Assembly: GCA_015066625.1 (NCBI GenBank)
Contig: SVOC01000010.1
Location: 1-64,000, forward strand
Source of the DNA: Oscillospiraceae bacterium
GTDB lineage: Bacteria; Bacillota; Clostridia; Oscillospirales; Acutalibacteraceae
Length of the DNA stretch: 64,000 bases
Reading direction: 5' to 3'
Shown here: positions 25,039 through 32,047 of the stretch, one piece after another
How positions within the stretch are numbered: position 1 is the first letter of the stretch
Layout of the letters: every line of letters begins with the position of its first letter
The notes under the pieces: generated by a model
What the model was told of the DNA's origin: nothing
Seen by the model: the letters and a program-made list of their open reading frames with translations, nothing else
Database searches by the model: none
Made by a program: the position numbers and the translations under genes

Positions 25039-25908
25039 TTACTGAACAGCGTTGATAGCTTCGGTAATGCAGGTTGCAGGTGCGGAGTCGATGATAACAT
25101 AGTTAAGACCGCCGTTGATAAGATCCTGAACTGCAAGCGAGCCGTTCTTGTAGCCTACGCAAGTTGCTTCGTAGCCTGCAAAGCCCCATTCCTCGTCACC
25201 TTCAACATAGAACTGACCTGTTGTGCCGTTCTGAACACCGATTTTAACCGATGCATCGTATGTATTGAGGATTGCTTCAACTGATGCTGCGTCTGTGCAG
25301 GCATCGAATGTTGTGTCGTCACCCTTTACGATAAGCTTCTGTGATGCCTCGTAGTATGAGTCTGAGAAATTAACATATTCTTCTCTGTCGGGCTTGATTG
25401 TAAGACCTGCCATTGCGATATCGCACTTCTGCTGACCAACGGAAAGACATACTGAATCAAAGTCCATGTTGCTGATTACAAGTTCCATACCCAGTTCCTG
25501 AGCAAGGAGAGCTGCAATTTCCATATCGATACCGTAGTAATCTTCGCCTACAGTATACTCAAAGGGTTCGAATGCAGCGTTTGTTGCAACAACAAGCTGA
25601 TCCTTTGAGGGATCAAGAGCTGCTGACTTAACTGCTGTGGGTGTGCCGTCGCCGAAATACTTGTTGCAGATTTCGTCAAATGTGCCGTCACCCTTAATCT
25701 TTGCGATGAAAGCATTAACCTGTGTAAGAAGTTCGGGCTGGGTCTTATCAACACCAAATGCATACTCTTCCTGAGTAAGCTCAATATCAATAACCTTGAC
25801 AGCCTCTGCTGCGGGGTCTTTTGTTGTGTTGTCGCCGCAGGCAAAAAGTGCGGTTGCAAGCAGAGCAACAACCATCATAACAGAAATAGCTTTAATGAAT
25901 TTTTTCAT
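25039..25908 (-). CDS. Amino-acid ABC transporter binding lipoprotein, circularly permuted
   Basis: 289 residues. Lipobox LFAC with lipidated Cys24. A SBP_bac_3 fold is clear (VVATNAAFEPFEY, GIDMEIAALLAQEL, DIAMAGLTIKPDREEYVNFS). The order is abnormal: the segment that normally ends the family (EEYAFGVDK, LLTQVNAFIAKIKGDGT, EICNKYFG) is at residues ~36-88, directly after the lipobox. The chain instead stops right after YVIIDSAPATCITEAI, where that segment would normally follow. ATG at 25908 has GGAGG 8 nt upstream. It sits upstream of a matching permease and ATPase, so it is presumably functional. Confidence 0.93.
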   Translation of the reverse strand: MKKFIKAISVMMVVALLATALFACGDNTTKDPAAEAVKVIDIELTQEEYAFGVDKTQPELLTQVNAFIAKIKGDGTFDEICNKYFGDGTPTAVKSAALDPSKDQLVVATNAAFEPFEYTVGEDYYGIDMEIAALLAQELGMELVISNMDFDSVCLSVGQQKCDIAMAGLTIKPDREEYVNFSDSYYEASQKLIVKGDDTTFDACTDAASVEAILNTYDASVKIGVQNGTTGQFYVEGDEEWGFAGYEATCVGYKNGSLAVQDLINGGLNYVIIDSAPATCITEAINAVQ

Positions 25909-25939
25909 ATGAGTTGCCTCCATATATTTTGATAGGTAC

Positions 25940-25968
25940 ATTATAACAGCATTTATATTAAAAGTAAA
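25940..25968 (-). promoter_or_regulatory. Promoter of the amino-acid ABC operon
   Basis: Minus strand: TTTACT (25963-25968), 17-nt spacer, TATAAT (25940-25945), with a TGT extension directly before the -10. About 30 nt before the ATG at 25908. Confidence 0.7.
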
Positions 25969-25982
25969 GTAAAAATGTATTT

Positions 25983-26861
25983 TTATTCATTTATTTCGCA
26001 TTTTCCCAATGCATTTTCAAAATCCTCCGGGAACGAGGCTTCGAATTTCATACTTTCTCCCGTAACGGGATGAACAAGAGTACAGCTCCGGCAGTGGAGA
26101 AGCTGATGCCCGATTTCAGGCATAAAATCGCCGTACATATTATCCCCTGCAAGCGGATTTCCGCAAAAAGCCATGTGTACTCTTATCTGATGTGTTCTGC
26201 CGGTTTCAAGGCGGAGGCTAAGCAGAGTTGCATTGTCAAATTCTCTTTCCGCCCTCCAATTCGTAACGGCAGGTTCAATCCCCATCTCGTATGAACAGGC
26301 ACGGAGAGTTTTCATAGGGTCGGGTCTGTAAATGGGCACATCCACTCTGCCCTCACCGCTGAGATTACCTTTGACAAGAGCGTAATATTCTTTCTTCACT
26401 CCCCCTGCAAGCTTACTTGCCGCAAGAGGATTAAGCGCACATACAACAACCCCTGAGGTGCCTTTATCAAGCCTGCCCACAGACCTGAAAGCGGCACTTC
26501 TGCCCTTCTTTGAAAGGTAGGCTGAAACCGCATTTGCAAGGGTATCGCCCTGATGGTTGTGAGTGGGATGCATTGCCATAAACGGTGATTTATTCACAAC
26601 CAGAATATCGTCATCCTCATAAATTATATCGAGGTCGGCTTCAAGTGCTTCGGGAAGAATATCATCGTCAGGAATGATCACATTGATTATATCGCCGCAC
26701 TTTATGCGGTCTATCGTTCTTGTCTGCACGCCGTTGAGTTTAAGCGAGTATTTAACCTTGCGCATAACCCGCGCGGAAAAGCCGCAGTACCCTCTTAAAA
26801 AATGCACTACCTTTCTGCCTTCGTACTCAGAAGGCACCGTATAATCTATACTTCTGGACAT
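25983..26861 (-). CDS. RluA-family 23S rRNA/tRNA pseudouridine synthase
   Basis: 292 residues. S4-like N-terminal domain, then the RluA catalytic core: VVNKSPFMAMHPT, GRLDKGTSGVVV with the catalytic Asp, ALVKGNL, and RTHQIRVHMA near the end. Target site unknown. ATG at 26861 has GGAGG 6 nt upstream; longer in-frame starts lack one. An extended -10 (TGA-TATAAT on the minus strand, 26893-26901) lies upstream. Confidence 0.92.
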   Translation of the reverse strand: MSRSIDYTVPSEYEGRKVVHFLRGYCGFSARVMRKVKYSLKLNGVQTRTIDRIKCGDIINVIIPDDDILPEALEADLDIIYEDDDILVVNKSPFMAMHPTHNHQGDTLANAVSAYLSKKGRSAAFRSVGRLDKGTSGVVVCALNPLAASKLAGGVKKEYYALVKGNLSGEGRVDVPIYRPDPMKTLRACSYEMGIEPAVTNWRAEREFDNATLLSLRLETGRTHQIRVHMAFCGNPLAGDNMYGDFMPEIGHQLLHCRSCTLVHPVTGESMKFEASFPEDFENALGKCEINE

Positions 26862-26928
26862 TCTATCCCTCCTTTCGCCTGAATGCCACACGATTATATC
26901 ACACAACAACTGTTTTGTATATAAAAAA

Positions 26929-26964
26929 TTACAAAACCGTTACAGAAGATTACAACAATTTACA
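26929..26964 (+). repeat. Four helically phased TTACA direct repeats upstream of a secreted-protein gene
   Basis: TTACA begins at 26929, 26940, 26950 and 26960, i.e. every 10-11 bp, so all face the same side of the helix. The array ends 26 bp before the -35 at 26991, which itself is TTTACA. This resembles tandem sites of OmpR/PhoB-family response regulators such as Bacillus PhoP boxes. Confidence 0.5.
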
Positions 26965-26990
26965 GTTTGATGTCAATTCCGTAATAAATA

Positions 26991-27019
26991 TTTACAGGCA
27001 ATATTTTCCGTGATAACAT
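26991..27019 (+). promoter_or_regulatory. Promoter for the secreted protein gene at 27051
   Basis: TTTACA (26991-26996), 17-nt spacer, TAACAT (27014-27019). The moderately weak -10 and the TTACA array upstream suggest an activator-dependent promoter. Confidence 0.5.
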
Positions 27020-27050
27020 TAAGTCAGACATAAATCAGGAGGGCAAAACC

Positions 27051-28265
27051 ATGAAAAAAGCAATGAAGATGTTACTTGCGTTAATGCTTGCGGCTGCAAC
27101 GGCTTTGGGCTGTATCTCAGCCTATGCCGCAGAAGAAAACGCTGAACTTAGGTGGGATTATTACGGCTCGGAATATACCTACGATATTGCAGGCGAAATT
27201 ACAACGGGCACCAATATTCTCACTGCACCCGAGGATTCCTATTTTTTCTGCTATGAACTCAATATTGAAGAAAGCGGATACTACACCATAGGATTTTCCG
27301 ATTATTTCTTTGACGGATGGATAGGAGTACCCCAAGAAACCGACGGTTTTACTGCAAAAGATGAAGCGGATTACCTTTATTACGCAAACGAAAACCGCCG
27401 TTCACAATTTACCTATAATCTTAACAAAGGTAAGACCTATATCTGTTTTGACGCATACACGCTGTTTGAAAATGAAAGCTTTGAAGTAACTTATCAAGGC
27501 AAATCAATAGAAACAATAGAATATGAAAACAGCCTTCTTCTCAACCGCGATATTTATTTTTACGAAGAAACTTGTGAAATTCACGCTGATGCTGTTGTAA
27601 CGTTTTCATCGGGCAATACGACAACTTTCTCATATCTTTACGCAGAAGCACCCCACGGATATAAGGAAGGTGCAAGCACCGTTAATTTCACTTTGTTCGG
27701 CGAAAACATTGATACTGAAATTGATGTAATGCTTATCACGGATATAATCAAGGATGTTGAAATCGCAAATGTTGAGGATTATCTGAATACAAAAGTGTAT
27801 TACGACGGATACGAGGGATACCTGCCCATAAACGAAGCCGTAACCTTCACATTCAGCGACGGAAGCAAAGCCGAATCGATATTTGAAAGCTACGGCGACG
27901 ATTATATAACCCTTCCCGACGGAAGTGAAATTTATTACCACATTTACACAGGCAGTGACAATAACGGTAACATCACTCTCTATGTTGAATCCGCAGGCAT
28001 TGATATCAAAGCCTATGACTGCGAAGAAACAAAGGCAACATTTGACGAAAATCTTATAAACCTTGTTACCAACGAAAAATATAACCTTGACAGGATTTCA
28101 AGATATCTCAGACAGTCACTTATTGCACTGCTGGATTGTGACAGTTTTGAAGAACTGAAAGACTATGGTTTTTATGAATGGGGCTACAATATACAGCACG
28201 CTGTTGAATATTTTCTCAGTCTTTTCGGCGAAATAACTTCTCTGATATATTTTTATGTGGGATAA
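27051..28265 (+). CDS. Secreted protein of unknown function
   Basis: 404 residues with a signal peptide (MKKAMKMLLALMLAAATA, cleavage near AYA-AEE). The mature part is acidic and rich in Tyr, Phe and Asp, with alternating beta-strand-like stretches and two Ig-like-looking segments (residues ~150-220 and ~240-320). The last ~60 residues look helical, with an amphipathic end (YFLSLFGEITSLIYFYVG). No enzyme motif is visible. RBS AGGAGG before the ATG. Its promoter carries the TTACA array. The next gene is also an exported protein, separated by a terminator. Confidence 0.78.
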   Translation: MKKAMKMLLALMLAAATALGCISAYAAEENAELRWDYYGSEYTYDIAGEITTGTNILTAPEDSYFFCYELNIEESGYYTIGFSDYFFDGWIGVPQETDGFTAKDEADYLYYANENRRSQFTYNLNKGKTYICFDAYTLFENESFEVTYQGKSIETIEYENSLLLNRDIYFYEETCEIHADAVVTFSSGNTTTFSYLYAEAPHGYKEGASTVNFTLFGENIDTEIDVMLITDIIKDVEIANVEDYLNTKVYYDGYEGYLPINEAVTFTFSDGSKAESIFESYGDDYITLPDGSEIYYHIYTGSDNNGNITLYVESAGIDIKAYDCEETKATFDENLINLVTNEKYNLDRISRYLRQSLIALLDCDSFEELKDYGFYEWGYNIQHAVEYFLSLFGEITSLIYFYVG

Positions 28266-28296
28266 GCCTATTGAAAAATCCACATTTTTGTGTTAG

Positions 28297-28331
28297 AGTG
28301 AACGGTAGAAATACCGTTCACTTTGTTTTTT
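28297..28331 (+). terminator. Strong terminator between two exported-protein genes
   Basis: AGTGAACGGTA, GAAA tetraloop, TACCGTTCACT (28297-28322): 11-bp perfect stem, then TTGTTTTTT. The next gene's ATG is only ~12 nt downstream, so the hairpin is also in its leader. Confidence 0.8.
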
Positions 28332-28342
28332 GGAGAATGTAT

Positions 28343-29236
28343 ATGAAAAAAATTTTTGCTTTGATTCTTGCAGTATCTCTGATTTTTCTCTGTGCCTGCA
28401 CGGGAAACGATACAAGCGGAACAACCGTAACAACAACTGCCGTTCAGACAACATCAGAGAGTGAAAAAGTTATTATCTCAGAGTGGAATTCAGACCTTCT
28501 TCCTGCCGATTTTCCCGCACCTCCCGAGGGTACGTTTGATTTGGAAATCGCAAAAGGAAACCATCTGACAGATGAAAGCGACTATGCCTCCGATTGGGTG
28601 AGAATGCGATTCACCTGCCCTCAGAACAACTTTTTTAACTTCACAAACGAACTTCTCACAACCGGTTACATTGGCAGAACACGCACTGTAAATGAGATCG
28701 ACAATATCTATTACAGAAACGGCGTGCACGGATATTGGCGCAACGATGCAAATATTGTAAAAATCAACAGTTCACATATCCAAAACGGAAACCTGACTGT
28801 AATAATCGACATCGTCCCCTGCACAAAAGGTCTGCCCGAAAAGCTTCTTGAATTCTTTCCCGATTTTGACGGCTGCTGCGTGGGTAACGGATTCTATTGC
28901 GGTCACGATGCAAGCCTTGAATTTATTACAAGTGAGCCCGGTGATACCCTTAACCCCAACTGGCACTGGGAATTTCTCTGCACAGGTAATGCGGGAAACG
29001 CATTTATCGGTGTAACGGAAGATGAGTTTGATGATTATTGTGATCTGTTGGGCAAGGCCAAATTCAGCGGTCCCATAACCGAAGGAAATGTTGACGGCTT
29101 TAAGGTTACAATGGTTGATGCAATCAAAGATATCGACGGTACCACCTACGGTGCATATATGATTTATAATCCTGACCTTATGATTCTTGAATTCGGTTTC
29201 ACCAACAATCCCGTACTCATTACAAAAGACTACTAA
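28343..29236 (+). CDS. Putative lipoprotein of unknown function
   Basis: 297 residues. Lipoprotein signal MKKIFALILAVSLIFLCAC with a Cys near residue 20, then a Ser/Thr-rich linker (TSGTTVTTTAVQTTSES). The remaining ~240 residues form a globular domain without a motif I recognise, acidic with several Cys and Trp. ATG at 28343 is chosen (GGAG 7 nt upstream, directly before the signal peptide); a longer frame upstream runs through the terminator. It shares no evident sequence with the preceding secreted protein. Confidence 0.78.
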   Translation: MKKIFALILAVSLIFLCACTGNDTSGTTVTTTAVQTTSESEKVIISEWNSDLLPADFPAPPEGTFDLEIAKGNHLTDESDYASDWVRMRFTCPQNNFFNFTNELLTTGYIGRTRTVNEIDNIYYRNGVHGYWRNDANIVKINSSHIQNGNLTVIIDIVPCTKGLPEKLLEFFPDFDGCCVGNGFYCGHDASLEFITSEPGDTLNPNWHWEFLCTGNAGNAFIGVTEDEFDDYCDLLGKAKFSGPITEGNVDGFKVTMVDAIKDIDGTTYGAYMIYNPDLMILEFGFTNNPVLITKDY

Positions 29237-29240
29237 AAAG

Positions 29241-29270
29241 CAGGCTGACTCATTTTATTGAGCCAGCCTG
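29241..29270. terminator. Terminator between convergent lipoprotein and GH30 genes
   Basis: CAGGCTG-A-CTC ... GAG-C-CAGCCTG: two stacked stems around an AT-rich loop with one mismatch, followed by TTCTTATTT on the plus strand. Confidence 0.65.
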
Positions 29271-29273
29271 TTC

Positions 29274-30683
29274 TTATTTCGACGAAATTATTGTTGTTAT
29301 GCTTTTTGCGGGAAGAATTATTTCTTTCTGTATATTATCAACAGATGTTTTTTCAAAGCTTCGATTTGCATCCGTAACATAGATTTCAGACGGTGAAATA
29401 TTCCCGTAAAGCTTTATATTCTGCGGATTTTCGTCATTATTCACAAGCACCGTAACGGTTTTTTCACCGTCGGTAAATGCAGTTGAAGCAACCTTGCTGT
29501 TATCTTCAAAGCTGTCCATCACACCAACTCTTACCATACCCTGCTTTATGAAATTCGCAAAATGCTTATACGCATAATATCTGCTGTAAACAACAAGTTT
29601 GCCGTCTTTGATTTCCATAAGACCGTCACCGTTTACGGCGGTCCAGCTCTGCCAGGAAACCGCATTCATAAGGTTTAAATCCTGGATAATGATGTTTGCC
29701 ATATAGAGTCCGCTGTCAACGGTTGTTGAATCAATCGTCAGCGGCAATTCACACCATTCACTCATTTCAAACTTTTTATCGGGATACTGTTTCGCAAATT
29801 TTTTGCCCACCTCGGATTTTGTCCAAAGATTATTGTCAATCCAATAGCTGTGTCCACTGTAATATTCACAGAATTCACTGAGAATTTCACTTTCAAAAAA
29901 CTTGTCTATGTAGTCGTAATATCCCGGTGAAAGCTCGCCGCTTTCAGGACCGTTAAGCTTGTAGGGCGAGTTGCGTTTCTGCATTTCAAGGGCAAAAAGC
30001 TCAAGCACTTCAACGGTTTCTTCAGCCGTATAGTGACAGCCCTCCTGACCGACCCAATCGCCGCCCCATTTCCACTGAGGTTCGTTTATGGGCGAAATTG
30101 CGGTTACGGGATAGCCCTGTGCAGCAAACCAATCTGCTATTGTCAGAACATAGTCAACAAAAGCGCCGTAATTCTCTTTGGGAAGATTGGATGCATGTTC
30201 GGTAAGACCGCCCGAAGCGTGACCGCTTGCCGTCATGGAAAAATGAGGACTGTTGCAAAAAAGTATAACCTCTGTTGCGCCGTATTCGACTGCCATATCG
30301 AGCATTCTTCGTGCGTTGACATCACGGGTGAAATCATATTCATAAGCACCCGTTTCTTCATTGAAAACATAGAAGCTTTCGGTGCGTCTGTTTGCGTCGC
30401 CTATGCGGCAATTCGGATTTTCTTTTTCTCCGCCGCCGATATTATAGCGATAAATATCAAGGCCAAGACCTGTTTCATCGTCGTAAAGGAGCCTTGCAAT
30501 TTCTCTTGCGGTTTCTTCATCGTCGATTGTCTGAGACCACCAGGCAGAGCTGGTGCCGAAGCCTTCAAAAGTCTGATGTTTCACGAATTTATTCACCCCG
30601 ATTGTCTGCTTTTTTTCTGATGTAAAAACCGAAAAAGTTAATGCCTGAAGCCAGGCAAGCACAATGCAGATGTATTTTATCAT
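29274..30683 (-). CDS. Secreted glycoside hydrolase family 30 enzyme
   Basis: 469 residues with a signal peptide. GH30 retaining glycosidase: opening QTFEGFGTSSAWW, then RYNIGGGE, the acid/base Glu in SPINEPQWKW and the nucleophile Glu in FEMSEWCELP. A short beta-sandwich follows (residues ~400-469). The closest remembered subgroup is endo-beta-1,6-galactanase-like GH30_5, so a plant arabinogalactan or similar glycan is a possible substrate; this is uncertain. It is divergent from the YhcH/YjgK/YiaL gene with back-to-back promoters. Confidence 0.88.
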   Translation of the reverse strand: MIKYICIVLAWLQALTFSVFTSEKKQTIGVNKFVKHQTFEGFGTSSAWWSQTIDDEETAREIARLLYDDETGLGLDIYRYNIGGGEKENPNCRIGDANRRTESFYVFNEETGAYEYDFTRDVNARRMLDMAVEYGATEVILFCNSPHFSMTASGHASGGLTEHASNLPKENYGAFVDYVLTIADWFAAQGYPVTAISPINEPQWKWGGDWVGQEGCHYTAEETVEVLELFALEMQKRNSPYKLNGPESGELSPGYYDYIDKFFESEILSEFCEYYSGHSYWIDNNLWTKSEVGKKFAKQYPDKKFEMSEWCELPLTIDSTTVDSGLYMANIIIQDLNLMNAVSWQSWTAVNGDGLMEIKDGKLVVYSRYYAYKHFANFIKQGMVRVGVMDSFEDNSKVASTAFTDGEKTVTVLVNNDENPQNIKLYGNISPSEIYVTDANRSFEKTSVDNIQKEIILPAKSITTIISSK

Positions 30684-30703
30684 CCCACTCCCCCTTTTGT
30701 TTC

Positions 30704-30732
30704 AGTTTATCATCAAAGATTTTCTGTGTCAA
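30704..30732 (-). promoter_or_regulatory. Promoter of the GH30 gene
   Basis: Minus strand: TTGACA (30727-30732), 17-nt spacer, TAAACT (30704-30709). Back to back with the promoter at 30741-30768. Confidence 0.55.
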
Positions 30733-30740
30733 TTAAAATA

Positions 30741-30768
30741 TTGACTTTTGAAACCAAAGATGTATAAT
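30741..30768 (+). promoter_or_regulatory. Promoter of the YhcH/YjgK/YiaL gene
   Basis: TTGACT (30741-30746), 16-nt spacer, TATAAT (30763-30768). About 30 nt before the ATG at 30798. Confidence 0.65.
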
Positions 30769-30797
30769 TGGATTATCAAATCAGAGGAGTTGTTTTT

Positions 30798-31238
30798 ATG
30801 ATTTTCGATTCTGCAAAAAACCTTGCATTTTACAATGAGTTCAACCCTGCTTTCGGGAAAATAGCAGAATTTATTGAAAAAAATGACCTTAAAGCCCTTG
30901 AATGCGGCAGCTATGATGTTGCGGAAGGAATTAAGGTCAGCATTTCCGAATATGAGCCTGCAACCGGCGGAGATCTCGAGGCACACAGAGATTTTCACGA
31001 TTTGCAACTTGCCATCACCGGTGAAGAAGCAATTGATGTTCTCCCCATTGAATTTGCAAGAAACTCAACGGGTTACAATCCCGATGTTGAATTTTTTACA
31101 GAGCAGACAGCCGCCGCAACACGGGTTGCACTGACGGAAGGCACATTTGCATTCCTTACCCCTGCGGATACTCACAAGCCCTGCATTAAAATGGGAACCG
31201 ATAAAATCAAAAAAGCTGTTTTTAAGATTAAAATCTGA
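30798..31238 (+). CDS. YhcH/YjgK/YiaL family protein (DUF386, cupin-like)
   Basis: 146 residues, family of small metal-binding double-stranded beta-helix proteins linked to sialic-acid and other sugar catabolism, also known as EbgC (beta-galactosidase beta subunit). Conserved residues: HRDFHDLQLAITG and FAFLTPADTHKPCIK. ATG at 30798 is preceded by AGAGGAG. Its pairing with the divergent GH30 enzyme suggests a role in handling the released sugar, probably as an anomerase-like accessory. Confidence 0.9.
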   Translation: MIFDSAKNLAFYNEFNPAFGKIAEFIEKNDLKALECGSYDVAEGIKVSISEYEPATGGDLEAHRDFHDLQLAITGEEAIDVLPIEFARNSTGYNPDVEFFTEQTAAATRVALTEGTFAFLTPADTHKPCIKMGTDKIKKAVFKIKI

Positions 31239-31244
31239 TTTAAC

Positions 31245-31274
31245 CGTCACCTGCGAAGAAAAAAGCAGGTGACG
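31245..31274. terminator. Convergent terminator overlapping the end of a coding region
   Basis: CGTCACCTGC (31245-31254) pairs with GCAGGTGACG (31265-31274), 10 bp perfect. The stem includes the last codons and stop of the minus-strand membrane protein gene at 31247. Confidence 0.65.
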
Positions 31275-31969
31275 CTTTGTTTATAATAGGGTACAACATA
31301 AAACGCAGGCAAAACAAGCAGACAAAGCAAAAACCATGGCAGAAATCCGAGTTTAAAAAGGAATATATCTGTCACATTCCCCTTGGTTTTTCTTACACTT
31401 TCTCTTAATGCGTCTCCCGGTGTGAAGTCCTTGTAGCAGGCGAGAAAAAACATTGCTTTTGAGTAACGCTGAATGAAAATCAGCCAGAAAATAAAGCCGG
31501 CAATCCCGAGCAGAGAAAGACCTGCCGTTACGGTAAAAGCCGCATTTACGCTGACATCGGTAATCCTTATCTGAAAAAGCAGCACAAACCACAGACACAC
31601 GGGGATTGCCTCAAAAAACAAAAACCAGAATGCTTTTACCGCAAAAAGTCTCACGGATAAATCGCAGGCTTTAAGCCCGCCGTCAAAGCCGATCTGCGGT
31701 TTTACACCGTACCTTGTGCCTCTTGCAAGAAACAGATGTTTCACCTGAAGCGCGAGCCTGACGGGACTTATCACCGCTACGAATACGGGCAGTGTAACTG
31801 CCGCAACAGCCGCAAGAACCAGGCCATCGCCTGCAAAAAATCTGTTCAGCACTCCGTTACACAGAGAAAAAATCGTAAAAACCGCAAACCCCGCACAAAA
31901 AAGCGGCAATATTTTTCCGTATGCACCGCAAAGGGCAGACCTTGCGGAAAGCTTTATTCTTGAATTCAT
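31247..31969 (-). CDS. Membrane protein of unknown function
   Basis: 240 residues with about six helices arranged as pairs separated by basic loops (LFLARGTRYGVKP, YKDFTPGDALRESVRKTKG). The pattern of a soluble amphipathic segment near residue 190 recalls DUF975/YciC-like membrane proteins, but I cannot confirm it. The C-terminus is basic (FFLRR). Divergent neighbours and the terminator at 31989-32020 suggest it is transcribed alone. Confidence 0.65.
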   Translation of the reverse strand: MNSRIKLSARSALCGAYGKILPLFCAGFAVFTIFSLCNGVLNRFFAGDGLVLAAVAAVTLPVFVAVISPVRLALQVKHLFLARGTRYGVKPQIGFDGGLKACDLSVRLFAVKAFWFLFFEAIPVCLWFVLLFQIRITDVSVNAAFTVTAGLSLLGIAGFIFWLIFIQRYSKAMFFLACYKDFTPGDALRESVRKTKGNVTDIFLFKLGFLPWFLLCLLVLPAFYVVPYYKQSVTCFFLRR

Positions 31970-31988
31970 TCAATCACCACAAAAAGAA

Positions 31989-32020
31989 AATCGGGAAGCA
32001 TCAACGCTTCCCGATTATTT
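31989..32020. terminator. Terminator after the secreted hydrolase gene
   Basis: AATCGGGAAGC (31989-31999) pairs with GCTTCCCGATT (32006-32016), 11 bp perfect. T-rich tracts lie on both sides; it should end the minus-strand transcript from 33598. Confidence 0.75.
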
Positions 32021-32047
32021 TTTTGCTTTTTCGATTATTTATGCAAT

